Shown piece by piece: positions 1 through 6,956 of a stretch of 13,951 bases of DNA. The notes below the pieces were generated by a model that searched no databases, was not told the origin of the DNA, and worked only from the letters and a program-made list of their open reading frames with translations. The position numbers were made by a program, and so were the translations under genes. Origin of the DNA: Oscillibacter sp. Its GTDB lineage: Bacteria > Bacillota > Clostridia > Oscillospirales > Oscillospiraceae. The DNA lies in the NCBI GenBank assembly GCA_017447005.1, contig JAFSOM010000178.1, forward strand, positions 1-13,951, in the 5' to 3' direction. Numbering within the stretch: position 1 is the stretch's first letter; each line of letters opens with the position of its first letter.

Positions 1-267
1 GCTTCCCTGAATCGCGTACCCGATGTTCCGGCGCAACGTGATTAAATCGAACTCCCGGATGTTCTTCCCGTCCACGAAAACCTCGCCGGAAACGGGCGCC
101 ACAAGCGCGTTGACCATCTTCAAAAGCGTAGTTTTCCCGCACCCGGACGAGCCGATAATCGTGACAAATTCGCCTTTTTCAATGGAAAGCGTCAAGTCAC
201 GAATGACTGTCCGCTCCCCGTAATCCATGCGGATATGGCGAAACTCAACCGCGTTTTCGTTATTCAT
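1..267 (-). CDS. OpuCA-like ABC transporter ATP-binding protein (N-terminal 89 residues, cut by window edge)
   Basis: This is the nucleotide-binding subunit of an osmoprotectant/quaternary-amine-type ABC importer, acting on the cytoplasmic face of the membrane. The start ATG is at 267-265 and the frame stays open to the window edge. Visible residues include the Walker A motif GSSGCGKTT (about residues 39-47) and a Q-loop glutamine in NIGYAIQG (about residue 87); the stretch LRRNIGYAIQ is typical of the OpuCA/ProV/GbuA group. The Walker B, signature motif and any C-terminal CBS domains lie outside the window. The start overlaps the end of the upstream binding-protein gene by 8 bp, which indicates translational coupling and one transcript. 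The family is clear; the substrate is not determinable. A second permease gene could follow beyond the edge. Confidence 0.9.
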   Translation of the reverse strand, partial: MNNENAVEFRHIRMDYGERTVIRDLTLSIEKGEFVTIIGSSGCGKTTLLKMVNALVAPVSGEVFVDGKNIREFDLITLRRNIGYAIQGS

Positions 268-1147
268 GCGACAGACCCTTTGCGCGGAGAAACTCCGACG
301 CCGCCTCTTCAGGCGCCACGCCTTCCGTCTCCACCTGATAATTCATCTCCGCCATTTCCGCGTCGGAGAGCACGCCCGTCACTTTGTCGAAAACGCCTTG
401 CAATTCGGGATGACGCTCCAGAATTTCCTCCCGGACGACAAAGCCGCACATATAAGACGGATACAGCCCTTTGTCGTCCTCTAAAACGACAATGTCCGAC
501 GCGGCAAGCTGTCCGTCCGTGGTGAAAATGTTCATCACGTCGATTTTACCCTGATTGATTGCGTCGTATTTCAGACCGATGTCCAAATCCATCGTATCGG
601 CGAACTCCATGCCGTAAACGTCGCGCAAGGCGTCGTAACCGTCCTCCCGCTCAAAGAAATCGTACTCCGCGCCGAAGGTAAGATTTTGTGAAACGGCGGC
701 AAGGTCGGAAAACGTCCGCAGTCCGTACTCCTCCGCCACGGCGCGGGTGACGGCTATGCCGAACGTATTGTTAAAGCCTAACATCCCCGTCCAAGTCATG
801 CCGAGCTTTTCATATCCGGCTTGAAGCTGGTCAAACATGCTCTCGTCATACAGGCTTTCCTCTTTCAAGACCGCGTTCCATCCGGTTCCGGTGTATTCGG
901 GGTAGAAATCAAACTCCCCTTTTTCCATAGCCGGCTGAATGTTCGCCACGCCGCCGCCCACGCCTTCCGTAACATCTACGGTCAAGTCCGTCTCCTGTTC
1001 AATCAGGTATTTCATCATGTAGCCCATTACATACTGCTCCGTCATGGGCTTGGTCGCCATATGAATCACCGTATCGGTTTTTCCGCCGCAACCCGCCAGC
1101 AGGCTAAGCAGGACGCCGACAATTAAAAATTGCAACGCTCTTTTCAT
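260..1147 (-). CDS. OpuCC/ProX-like substrate-binding lipoprotein of an osmoprotectant ABC importer
   Basis: A 295-residue extracytoplasmic solute receptor of the OpuAC (glycine betaine/choline/carnitine-type) family. The N-terminus is a lipoprotein signal with lipobox LLAGC, so Cys20 would be lipidated. The motif DFYPEYTGTGW (about residues 79-89) is characteristic of OpuCC/OsmX/ProX proteins, and several Tyr and Trp residues could form the aromatic cage that binds trimethylammonium groups. Length fits the family. The start at 1147 is preceded by AAGGAGG at good spacing. It lies 11 bp after the permease gene and overlaps the ATPase start by 8 bp, so the importer genes are one unit. Actual ligand is inferred only at class level: a quaternary ammonium or related osmolyte. 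Operon position behind two flavin/iron-sulfur genes leaves room for another amine. Confidence 0.9.
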   Translation of the reverse strand: MKRALQFLIVGVLLSLLAGCGGKTDTVIHMATKPMTEQYVMGYMMKYLIEQETDLTVDVTEGVGGGVANIQPAMEKGEFDFYPEYTGTGWNAVLKEESLYDESMFDQLQAGYEKLGMTWTGMLGFNNTFGIAVTRAVAEEYGLRTFSDLAAVSQNLTFGAEYDFFEREDGYDALRDVYGMEFADTMDLDIGLKYDAINQGKIDVMNIFTTDGQLAASDIVVLEDDKGLYPSYMCGFVVREEILERHPELQGVFDKVTGVLSDAEMAEMNYQVETEGVAPEEAASEFLRAKGLSHE

Positions 1148-1158
1148 AACAATCCTCC

Positions 1159-1794
1159 TTACGCCTTATGTTTTTGCGCGTACTTTTCCAACGCGCCAAT
1201 CAACGTATCCGCCGCAATCGCAAGCGCCGCGATTAGCAGGCTTCCCGCCAATGTCATGGCTTTATTGTTCGTCGTAATCCCGCGATAGATAGCGACGCCC
1301 AGTCCCCCCGCGCCGATAAAAGACGCAATGCCCGCCAGCGCAATCGTCATGACCGCCATATTACGGATGCCCGCCATAATCACGGGCATCGCCAGCGGCA
1401 GTTTGATTTTTGTCAGAACCTGTCCCCGCGTACAGCCCATGCCGACAGCCGCCTCAATCAACAACGGGCTGACGTTTGTCAGTCCCGCGTGGGTATTGCG
1501 CACCATAGGAAGGAGGGCGTAGACCGTCAGCGCGATGACGGCGGTGGCGTCGCCAATGCCGGACAGCGGAATCAGAAACCCTAACAGGGAAATGGACGGA
1601 ATTGTGTAAATGAAATTCACCAGCGCCATGACGGGCTTGCCGCTTCGCGGGTATTCGCTGATGACAATGCCAATCGCCAGCCCGATGAGCATGGCCAGCG
1701 AAATGGAAATCGCGGAAATTTGGAGGTGTTCCCACAGCAGTTTCAAAAAGAAATCGCTCCGGGTTTGCAACAGGCGCAAAATCTCACCCGCCAT
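1159..1794 (-). CDS. OpuCB-like ABC permease
   Basis: A 211-residue integral membrane permease (binding-protein-dependent transport inner-membrane component) forming the channel of the Opu-type importer. Several hydrophobic segments are visible, and the EAA loop that docks onto the ATPase is clear: EAAVGMGCTRGQVLTKIKLP beginning near residue 114. YTIPSISLLGFLIP and IGAGGLGVAIYRG are typical of OpuCB/OpuCD. I chose ATG at 1794 (MAGEIL) because GGAGGG precedes it at about 6 nt; a longer in-frame start at 1821 has no comparable site. The chosen start overlaps the upstream gene's stop by 11 bp. Only one permease gene is seen before the binding protein, whereas classic OpuC/OpuB systems have two; it may homodimerise, or a second permease may lie past the left edge. 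Confidence 0.9.
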   Translation of the reverse strand: MAGEILRLLQTRSDFFLKLLWEHLQISAISISLAMLIGLAIGIVISEYPRSGKPVMALVNFIYTIPSISLLGFLIPLSGIGDATAVIALTVYALLPMVRNTHAGLTNVSPLLIEAAVGMGCTRGQVLTKIKLPLAMPVIMAGIRNMAVMTIALAGIASFIGAGGLGVAIYRGITTNNKAMTLAGSLLIAALAIAADTLIGALEKYAQKHKA

Positions 1795-2404
1795 ATTCTT
1801 CCCTCCGCGCAATGCACTCAACCGGACAGTTTTCCGCGCACAGGCCGCAGTGCAGACAGTGTTCTTGCCGGATTACGAACGGCTCCCCGCTTTGAATGCA
1901 CTGTTGCGGACAGTTTTCCGCGCAAGTCCCGCAACCAATGCAACTGTCCGTGATAAGAAATCCCCGTTGCGCCGGAGATTCCCCGCCGAACGCGAAACCT
2001 GCCCGGTTGACAGGCTCCTTGCCCAAGTCGAAAAGCTCAATTTGTCCGGCTGAAACGCGGAACGGGTCAAGGATGTAACGGCTCTTGCCGGGGTAGACGT
2101 TGTTCATGGACGGGATTTCCTCAAAGATACGGTCAATCCAGCGTTTCCCGTCAGGGAGAAGTTCCGCTTTCCCCGTCAAACGAACCGTTTGCCATTCCCG
2201 GTTTAATCCGGTGACGGCGATATTTCTGTTTGCGGTCAGTTCCCGGCGGAAGTCCTTCCCTCTCGCGGTGCAGAAATACAGCGCCCCTTCCTCGACAATC
2301 ATCACGTCGATAATCCGGGCGCGGGGCAGGCCGTGCGCGTCCACCGTGGAAAATACCACGTCCCGCATTTCCCGCAACATCTTCAAACAGTCCTGCGCGT
2401 TCAT
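1784..2404 (-). CDS. FMN-binding (pyridoxamine-5'-phosphate-oxidase-like) protein fused to a 2x[4Fe-4S] ferredoxin domain
   Basis: A 206-residue cytoplasmic redox protein. Residues about 1-130 are a split-barrel flavin-binding domain of the PNPOx-like superfamily (MRDVVFSTVDAHGLPRARIIDVM near the start is the usual first strands). Residues about 150-200 hold two [4Fe-4S] motifs, C155-x2-C-x2-C-x3-CP and C183-x2-C-x2-C-x3-CP, with the repeated CAENCP. It could shuttle electrons between flavin and an iron-sulfur partner, plausibly the ferredoxin-nitroreductase encoded just upstream (inference). Start: ATG at 2404 gives a 9-nt spacing to GGAGG; an in-frame ATG at 2410 is possible but very close to it. 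It lies 14 bp after the nitroreductase gene and overlaps the permease start. The true substrate is unknown; an actual PNP oxidase role is unlikely. Confidence 0.85.
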   Translation of the reverse strand: MNAQDCLKMLREMRDVVFSTVDAHGLPRARIIDVMIVEEGALYFCTARGKDFRRELTANRNIAVTGLNREWQTVRLTGKAELLPDGKRWIDRIFEEIPSMNNVYPGKSRYILDPFRVSAGQIELFDLGKEPVNRAGFAFGGESPAQRGFLITDSCIGCGTCAENCPQQCIQSGEPFVIRQEHCLHCGLCAENCPVECIARREEYGG

Positions 2405-2418
2405 AATCATTTCCCTCC

Positions 2419-3282
2419 CTATTTTTCCGCAATCTCCGGGCGGCGAATCCGTTCCGGCGACAAGGTTCGTTGCGTCCCTCTGGCGTAGCGAATCTGCGGA
2501 TACCCAAAGCCGATTATCATGCCGATAAAGTGGCTTTCCGGAATTTCCAGTAACGCTTTGACATCCGGCATAAGGTTCAATACGTCCAGAGGAAACGTCA
2601 TCATAATACAGCCCAAGCCTCTGGAAGCGCACAGCAGTTCAAAATACGCGCAAGAGATTAAGACATCCTGACGCGGCTCGCCGCGTCCCACAGGCGCGTG
2701 TGGAATCAGAATGTGCGGCGCGCCGCAGAATAGCATGTCCGGGCGTACCGTCTTTTCCCAGCCCTTCAACTGCTCGTAAGATTTCCGGTCGTATCCTTCC
2801 GGGAAAATATCCTGCGCCGCCAGCCGCTCCATCTCCGCGTAGGCGATTTTACGGAAACGGTCCATTTGTTCGCGGTCGTCGATGAGCGTAAACTCCACAA
2901 GCTGTTTGTTGCCGCCGTTGGGGGCGTTCGCCAGAAGATTCAGCATGGCGCTGACGGTTTCCGGCTCTACGTCCCTGTTATGGAAACGGCGGCAGGAATG
3001 CCGGTTGACAATCAAGGCGTCCAGAACCGGGGAGGCGGTTTCCGGGCTTACAGGCGGCAGGCTGTCCTCCGGGCGGCGTCCCAGAATGGAAACGGCCCCT
3101 TTCGGACACGCCGCCAGACAATGTTCGCAACGCCAGCACCCGTCCCAGCCAAACTCCGAAAAGTCCCGTATCACAGGGACTTTCCGCTCATTGAGGGAGA
3201 GAACCCCGCCGGGGCATACCAGTACGCATTTGCCGCACCCGACGCACCTGCTTTCGTCCACATGAAACCGTGCGGGATTCAT
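2419..3282 (-). CDS. Nitroreductase-family protein with N-terminal 2x[4Fe-4S] ferredoxin domain
   Basis: A 287-residue cytoplasmic flavoenzyme. Residues 1-65 carry two [4Fe-4S] motifs (C13-x2-C16-x2-C19-x3-C23P and C49-x2-C52-x2-C55-x3-C59P). From about residue 85 onward is a nitroreductase (FMN) domain, with RHSCRRF and APNGGNKQ as the usual flavin-contacting segments. Such fusions occur widely in Clostridia and are thought to reduce nitro, quinone or other electrophilic compounds using reduced ferredoxin, although the substrates of most are untested. ATG at 3282 has AAGGAGG 7 nt upstream; the in-frame upstream ATG at 3312 lies at the promoter and is rejected. It is first in the operon and divergent from a HxlR regulator, an arrangement like quinone/disulfide-stress nitroreductases controlled by HxlR proteins in Bacillus. 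Confidence 0.88.
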   Translation of the reverse strand: MNPARFHVDESRCVGCGKCVLVCPGGVLSLNERKVPVIRDFSEFGWDGCWRCEHCLAACPKGAVSILGRRPEDSLPPVSPETASPVLDALIVNRHSCRRFHNRDVEPETVSAMLNLLANAPNGGNKQLVEFTLIDDREQMDRFRKIAYAEMERLAAQDIFPEGYDRKSYEQLKGWEKTVRPDMLFCGAPHILIPHAPVGRGEPRQDVLISCAYFELLCASRGLGCIMMTFPLDVLNLMPDVKALLEIPESHFIGMIIGFGYPQIRYARGTQRTLSPERIRRPEIAEK

Positions 3283-3305
3283 GGCTCCGCCTCCTTGTTG
3301 AAAAC

Positions 3306-3333
3306 TTGACAAACGACGTATGATGATTATACT
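3306..3333 (+). promoter_or_regulatory. Promoter of the HxlR regulator gene
   Basis: TTGACA (3306-3311), a 16-bp gap and TATACT (3328-3333) give a near-consensus sigma-A promoter. The leader to the ATG at 3407 would be about 65 nt. The -10 shares four bases with the -10 of the divergent operon, so the two promoters are mutually exclusive or jointly controlled. Confidence 0.65.
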
Positions 3334-3353
3334 ATGCTTGTATAAAAAATCAA
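3326..3353 (-). promoter_or_regulatory. Promoter of the nitroreductase-Opu operon
   Basis: Reading the minus strand, TTGATT (3353-3348), a 16-bp gap and a perfect TATAAT (3331-3326) lead to a leader of roughly 35-40 nt before the ATG at 3282. The -10 lies inside the inverted repeat 3327-3345 and overlaps the -10 of the opposing promoter. Confidence 0.65.
3327..3345. promoter_or_regulatory. Candidate HxlR operator 1 (6-7-6 inverted repeat)
   Basis: TTATAC-tatgctt-GTATAA is a perfect 6-bp inverted repeat with a 7-bp spacer, covering the -10 boxes of both divergent promoters. HxlR proteins bind short AT-rich dyads as dimers of winged helices, so this is the best autoregulatory operator candidate. 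Binding is inferred. Confidence 0.5.
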
Positions 3354-3374
3354 GTAGTCAGATTATTTTAACTC

Positions 3375-3391
3375 AGTATAAAAATCATACT
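3375..3391. promoter_or_regulatory. Candidate HxlR operator 2 (5-7-5 inverted repeat)
   Basis: AGTAT-aaaaatc-ATACT has the same 7-bp spacer as the dyad at 3327-3345 and lies in the regulator's leader, just before its ribosome binding site (TTGGAGG at 3393-3399). In addition GTATGAT (3318-3324) and ATCATAC (3384-3390) form a longer-range inverted repeat spanning the promoter region. Confidence 0.35.
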
Positions 3392-3406
3392 ATTGGAGGC
3401 GTATCC

Positions 3407-3793
3407 ATGAACGAGGATGAGTATCTCACCTATCAGGAGTATCTGGAGCGGGTGGGAAGCGGAATCACGACAAAGAAGGGGAATTGTCCCGTAACCCTGC
3501 TGTTGCTGATGATTCAGGGCAAATGGAAATCGCAGATTCTGTACCAGTTCTGCATCCATGAGAAAATTCGCTTCGGCGAGTTGAAAAAAGCGTTGCCCGG
3601 AATCACGACTACTATGCTCACCAATGCGCTCCGGGAACTGGTTCGTGACGGACTGGTCGTCCGGGAACAGTTCAACGAAATACCGCCCCATGTGGAGTAT
3701 TCCTTTTCGGAGATGGGAAAGGATTTGCTTCCCGTGTTCTATGCCATGATGATATGGGGATTTAAGCATGAGGATGAGATAACGCCCCCATAA
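3407..3793 (+). CDS. HxlR-family winged-helix transcriptional regulator with CP-motif cysteine
   Basis: A 128-residue MarR-like/HxlR DNA-binding protein. The HxlR signature is intact: NCPVTLLLLMIQGKWKSQIL (residues 26-45), IRFGELKKALPGIT, then MLTNALRELVRDGLV (recognition region) and the wing with VEYSFSEMGKDLLP. Cys27 sits in the CP motif that senses electrophiles or disulfide stress in Bacillus YodB and HypR, so redox sensing is a fair inference; a second cysteine is at 49. Start chosen at 3407 because TTGGAGG lies 7 nt upstream; longer in-frame starts would fall in the promoter. It is divergent from the nitroreductase operon and convergent, with an 11-bp gap, to the LacI-type gene. It probably controls itself and the divergent operon. 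Confidence 0.9.
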   Translation: MNEDEYLTYQEYLERVGSGITTKKGNCPVTLLLLMIQGKWKSQILYQFCIHEKIRFGELKKALPGITTTMLTNALRELVRDGLVVREQFNEIPPHVEYSFSEMGKDLLPVFYAMMIWGFKHEDEITPP

Positions 3794-3804
3794 CTGATTG
3801 CGTC

Positions 3805-4809
3805 TTATGTGGTTTGTCCGGGCAGGAGATTTACGGGAACAATCACCCGTTTTTCCGCAATCGGCTCCCGTTCCATCAGACGCATGAGCGTTTCACAGGC
3901 GCGGCGCGCCAGCAAAGGGATGTTCTGCTGTACGCAGGTGATATTCAGAACCTGCGTGCAGGCGTCGGACACGCCGTCAAAACCGACAATCCGCACGTCG
4001 TCGGGAACGCGCAGACCCATCTTGACGAGGCCCATATACGCGCCTAAAGCGCGTCCGTCGCTCATCGCAAACACGCCGTCAAATTCAAAGCCCTTTGTGA
4101 CGAGGTACCGAATTATCTCCTGACTTTCCGTGACGTGGCTCTGAATGCTGGGCAGAGCCACAATGCGCTCGTTTTGAATGGCGATTCCACGCTCTTCGTA
4201 TTCCTCGACGAACCCTCTCCGCCTGTCCTCGCTCCGGCGCGTCGCGTGAACGCCCGTGAGAAGAATCGGCTTTTGACTGCCCCGCAAGAGCAGTTCCTTT
4301 GCGGCGAGCCTGCCGGACACATAATGGTCGCTCTGCGCCTGACAGATGTTTCCGGTTTCTTCCGGAGGGTCGTTGCAGTCAATCCAGACATGGGGAATCC
4401 TGCCGTGCAGACGTTCCCGGACGGAGAGATAGTCGCAACTTACGAGAATGACGCCCTGCGCGTTGGAATCGTAAAGCGCGCTCAGCGCCGTGGGCAGATA
4501 GCCGGGAACGCCTTCGGTGTTAATCGCAATCGTACCGATTCCGCGGTCACGGAACCAGCGCCCGATATGTCCCAAAACGGAGTGGTAGTAGTCCGACTGG
4601 CTGGAGACAATCACGACGCCGATTTTGCTCACCTTGGAGGCGGGAGGCGCGGGAGCCTCATAGCGGTACTCCTCCAGAACCTGAAGCACCTTCCGCCGCG
4701 TGGCGTCCGTGACGCTGTCGTCGTTATTGATGACGCGGGAAACGGTCGCTGTGGAAACGCCGCAGCGCTCGGCGATGAAACGAACGGAAACTTCTTTCTT
4801 TGCGGACAT
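3805..4809 (-). CDS. LacI-family transcriptional regulator
   Basis: A 334-residue repressor. The helix-turn-helix is at residues about 9-30 (FIAERCGVSTATVSRVINND), followed by a periplasmic-binding-protein-like effector domain from about residue 62 to the end (KIGVVIVSSQSDYYHSVL..., VFAMSDGRALGAYMGL..., DDVRIVGFDGVSD). The hinge is unusual: between YRYE and KIGV there is only a short Pro/Ala-rich linker, and the canonical PNxxARxL hinge helix with its DNA-intercalating leucine is missing. Start at 4809 has AAGGAAGG upstream; an in-frame Met further upstream (4860) would fall in the promoter. It is divergent from the PTS operon, whose promoter carries a perfect palindrome. The effector is probably the sugar or sugar phosphate handled by that PTS (inference). 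Confidence 0.92.
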   Translation of the reverse strand: MSAKKEVSVRFIAERCGVSTATVSRVINNDDSVTDATRRKVLQVLEEYRYEAPAPPASKVSKIGVVIVSSQSDYYHSVLGHIGRWFRDRGIGTIAINTEGVPGYLPTALSALYDSNAQGVILVSCDYLSVRERLHGRIPHVWIDCNDPPEETGNICQAQSDHYVSGRLAAKELLLRGSQKPILLTGVHATRRSEDRRRGFVEEYEERGIAIQNERIVALPSIQSHVTESQEIIRYLVTKGFEFDGVFAMSDGRALGAYMGLVKMGLRVPDDVRIVGFDGVSDACTQVLNITCVQQNIPLLARRACETLMRLMEREPIAEKRVIVPVNLLPGQTT

Positions 4810-4850
4810 AAAACGCCTTCCTTGCCCTTCCGGTGTAAACTGACAGAAAA

Positions 4851-4859
4851 AGTATACCA
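4851..4859 (-). promoter_or_regulatory. Extended -10 promoter of the LacI-family gene
   Basis: Minus-strand TGG-TATACT is an extended -10 element with no convincing -35 (the hexamer 17 bp upstream reads GTGCAT). The leader would be about 35 nt. GTATAC within it is also the core of the palindrome at the PTS promoter, so autoregulation is possible. Confidence 0.45.
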
Positions 4860-4906
4860 CAAAGCGCGCCGCAATGCACGAAAAAGTTTCCTGTCATTTT
4901 CGACAA

Positions 4907-4924
4907 AAATGTAACAATACATTT
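4907..4924. repeat. 18-bp dyad between the divergent lacI-type and PTS promoters
   Basis: AAATGTA-acaa-TACATTT is a perfect 7-bp inverted repeat with a 4-bp spacer in the AT-rich intergenic region. It does not resemble the other palindrome at 4983-4996. It could be a site for another regulator or a minor hairpin; function unknown. Confidence 0.4.
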
Positions 4925-4964
4925 ATATGATGTTCCAAATTTTCGATAATTGCAAAAAATGGCG

Positions 4965-4993
4965 TTGCGCTTTGTTCTTAAATGGAGTATACT
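4965..4993 (+). promoter_or_regulatory. Promoter of the PTS-ABM-flavoenzyme operon
   Basis: TTGCGC (4965-4970), 17-bp gap, TATACT (4988-4993). The expected start is near 5000, giving a leader of about 50 nt before the ATG at 5049. The -10 is buried in the palindrome 4983-4996, consistent with repression by occlusion. No ribonucleic antiterminator-like hairpin plus terminator of the BglG type was seen, so control is probably transcriptional initiation only. Confidence 0.6.
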
Positions 4994-4996
4994 CCA
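4983..4996. promoter_or_regulatory. Operator candidate for the LacI-family repressor (14-bp perfect palindrome)
   Basis: TGGAGTATACTCCA is fully self-complementary and overlaps the -10 of the PTS operon. Position and symmetry fit a LacI-family operator, but the centre is TA rather than the usual CG. A related core, AGTATAC, recurs at 4851-4857 on the regulator's own promoter. Confidence 0.65.
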
Positions 4997-5048
4997 CTTT
5001 GTAACAGGACGCATCAAAAGTAACGATACAAATTGAGGAGGGAATCAT

Positions 5049-6920
5049 ATGGCGAACAAATATGACGGCCTCGCAAGGATTATCATCCAGAACGTGGGCG
5101 GCAGGGACAACATCGACAGCCTGACGCACTGCGTGACGCGTCTGCGCTTCAAACTCAAGGACGAGGGCAAAGCCCAGACGGACATCCTGAAAGAAACGGA
5201 CGGCATTGTCACGGTCGTGCAGTCCGGCGGACAGTACATGGTGGTTATCGGCAACCATGTGGGGCAGGTTTACGACGCGGTCTGCGAACGCGCCCACATC
5301 ACCGGCGCGGCTCCGGCGAGCGGGTCGGAGGGGCCGAAGGAGAAAGTCAATCCCTTCAACGCGTTTGTCAGCGTTGTGACGGGCGTGTTCACGCCGTTTC
5401 TCGGCTGTCTCGCCGCGATGGGCATTGTCAAGGGCTTTCTGGCGCTTCTGTCCTCTCTGGGCGTCCTGGACAGTTCCGGCAGTACCTACGCGATACTCAA
5501 CGCCCTCGGCGACTCCATCTTCTATTACTTCCCGGTCATTTTGGGCTACACCGCCGCGAAGCGGTTCGGAATCAACGAGTTTGTCGGCCTTCTGTTGGGC
5601 GCGACGATGGTTTATCCCAGCATGACCGCCGCCGGGGTAGCCGCGTTTGAGCGCTTTACCTTCCTTGGCGTTCCGGTCGTCATGCCGTCCGCCGGAGACT
5701 ATACTTCCACTGTCATTCCCGTCATTATCGCGGTGTGGTTCGCCAGCCTGATTTACAAGTTCCTTGAGGAGAGAACGCCCGCCAGCGTCGCCAGTTTCAT
5801 GAACCCGCTGGTTACGCTTCTGATTGCGGTTCCGGCTACCTTTCTGGTCATTGGCCCGGTGGCGTCCGGTATCGCAAGCGCTATCAACGCGCTGTGCGTC
5901 GCGCTCTACAATCTCAGTCCGGTGGCTCTTGGCGCGTTCGTCGGCTTCTTCTGGCAGATTCTGGTCATGTTCGGCCTGCACTGGGCCATTGTCCCGATTG
6001 CCATTAACAACGTCGCTATGAACGGCTATGACATTGTGCTTCCGGCGATGATGGCTACCACGTTCTCCCAGACCGGCGCTGTTCTGGCTATCATGATGAA
6101 AACTAAAAACCAAAAGCTGAAAAGCCTGTGCGTTCCCGCCGCTATCTCCGGATTTTGCGGCGTCACGGAACCCGCTATTTATGGCATCACGCTTCCCAAG
6201 AAAAAGCCGTTCTTCATCACCTGCGGCGTTTCCGCGATTGGCGGCGTTATCATTTCCGCCATGGGCGCGAAACTGTACAGCGTCGGCGCGATGGGCTGTT
6301 TCGCGTGGACGACTTTCGTCGGCGACGAGGGCATTATTCCTATGGTCAAAGTGATTATTGTTACGATGGCCGCGCTGGTCGCCACGTTCTTTATCGTGGC
6401 GGCTGTCTACAAGGATGAGGAGGCGTCCAAAAAGAGCGCCGCAAAACCCACGTCGGACGGCGGAAGCGAAGGATTTCTCACGGCGCCTCTGAACGGCGCG
6501 GTCATTCCTTTGAGTGAAATCAAAGACGAGGTGTTTTCTCAGGGCGTGCTGGGCAACGGCGTCGCCATTGAGCCGAACAGCGGCGAGGTCTGCGCGCCCT
6601 GCGACGGCGTCATTATGGAGATTCCTGAAACGCTTCACGCTGTCGGCATTGGCGGCGACAACGGCGCGGAAATTCTGATACACGTCGGCATGGATACGGT
6701 GGGATTGAACGGCAAGGGATTCGAGCCGCAGGTCAAACAGGGCGACGCGGTCAAACAGGGCCAGCTTCTGCTCAAATTTGATATGGACTACATCAAGTCG
6801 CAGGGCCTTCCGGTAACGACCCCGGTGATTATCACGAATACGGACGAGTACGCCGAAATTAAGGCGGAAGCCTCTGGCGAAGTGAAGAAGGGCGACAAAC
6901 TGCTGTCGTTCCGCAAGTGA
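5049..6920 (+). CDS. BglF-like PTS system EIIBCA component (beta-glucoside/glucose superfamily)
   Basis: A 623-residue membrane protein that imports and phosphorylates a sugar, with phosphate passed from HPr. Domain order is B-C-A as in BglF. EIIB (about 1-85) has active Cys28 in THCVTRLRF. EIIC (about 105-460) is hydrophobic, with the conserved CGVTEPAIYGITLP segment. EIIA (about 475-623) has His530 and His545, separated by 15 residues as in EIIA-Glc His75/His90; His545 in IHVGMDTVGLNGKGF is the phosphorylated one. All phosphotransfer residues are present, so it should be active. GAGGAGG lies 7 nt before the ATG. It is first in an operon with an ABM protein and an iron-sulfur flavoenzyme, under a divergent LacI regulator. 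Specificity cannot be read from sequence; a beta-glucoside, possibly an aromatic one given the neighbours, is the leading guess. Confidence 0.93.
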   Translation: MANKYDGLARIIIQNVGGRDNIDSLTHCVTRLRFKLKDEGKAQTDILKETDGIVTVVQSGGQYMVVIGNHVGQVYDAVCERAHITGAAPASGSEGPKEKVNPFNAFVSVVTGVFTPFLGCLAAMGIVKGFLALLSSLGVLDSSGSTYAILNALGDSIFYYFPVILGYTAAKRFGINEFVGLLLGATMVYPSMTAAGVAAFERFTFLGVPVVMPSAGDYTSTVIPVIIAVWFASLIYKFLEERTPASVASFMNPLVTLLIAVPATFLVIGPVASGIASAINALCVALYNLSPVALGAFVGFFWQILVMFGLHWAIVPIAINNVAMNGYDIVLPAMMATTFSQTGAVLAIMMKTKNQKLKSLCVPAAISGFCGVTEPAIYGITLPKKKPFFITCGVSAIGGVIISAMGAKLYSVGAMGCFAWTTFVGDEGIIPMVKVIIVTMAALVATFFIVAAVYKDEEASKKSAAKPTSDGGSEGFLTAPLNGAVIPLSEIKDEVFSQGVLGNGVAIEPNSGEVCAPCDGVIMEIPETLHAVGIGGDNGAEILIHVGMDTVGLNGKGFEPQVKQGDAVKQGQLLLKFDMDYIKSQGLPVTTPVIITNTDEYAEIKAEASGEVKKGDKLLSFRK

Positions 6921-6956
6921 ATGCCGGCGCAGCCGGAGAAACAGGAGGATGATTCC

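Noticed and set aside
3320..3406. Longer N-terminus for the HxlR protein starting at 3320
   Set aside because: It would start inside the promoter -10 region; the ATG at 3407 has a strong ribosome binding site and gives the usual HxlR length.
4135..4914. 259-residue plus-strand frame
   Set aside because: Antisense to the LacI-family gene, with no ribosome binding site and no recognisable family.
4997..5040. BglG-type antiterminator (RAT) site or riboswitch in the PTS leader
   Set aside because: Only a weak TTTGTA/TACAAA inverted repeat is present with no following terminator; the leader is about 50 nt and a LacI operator already explains control.
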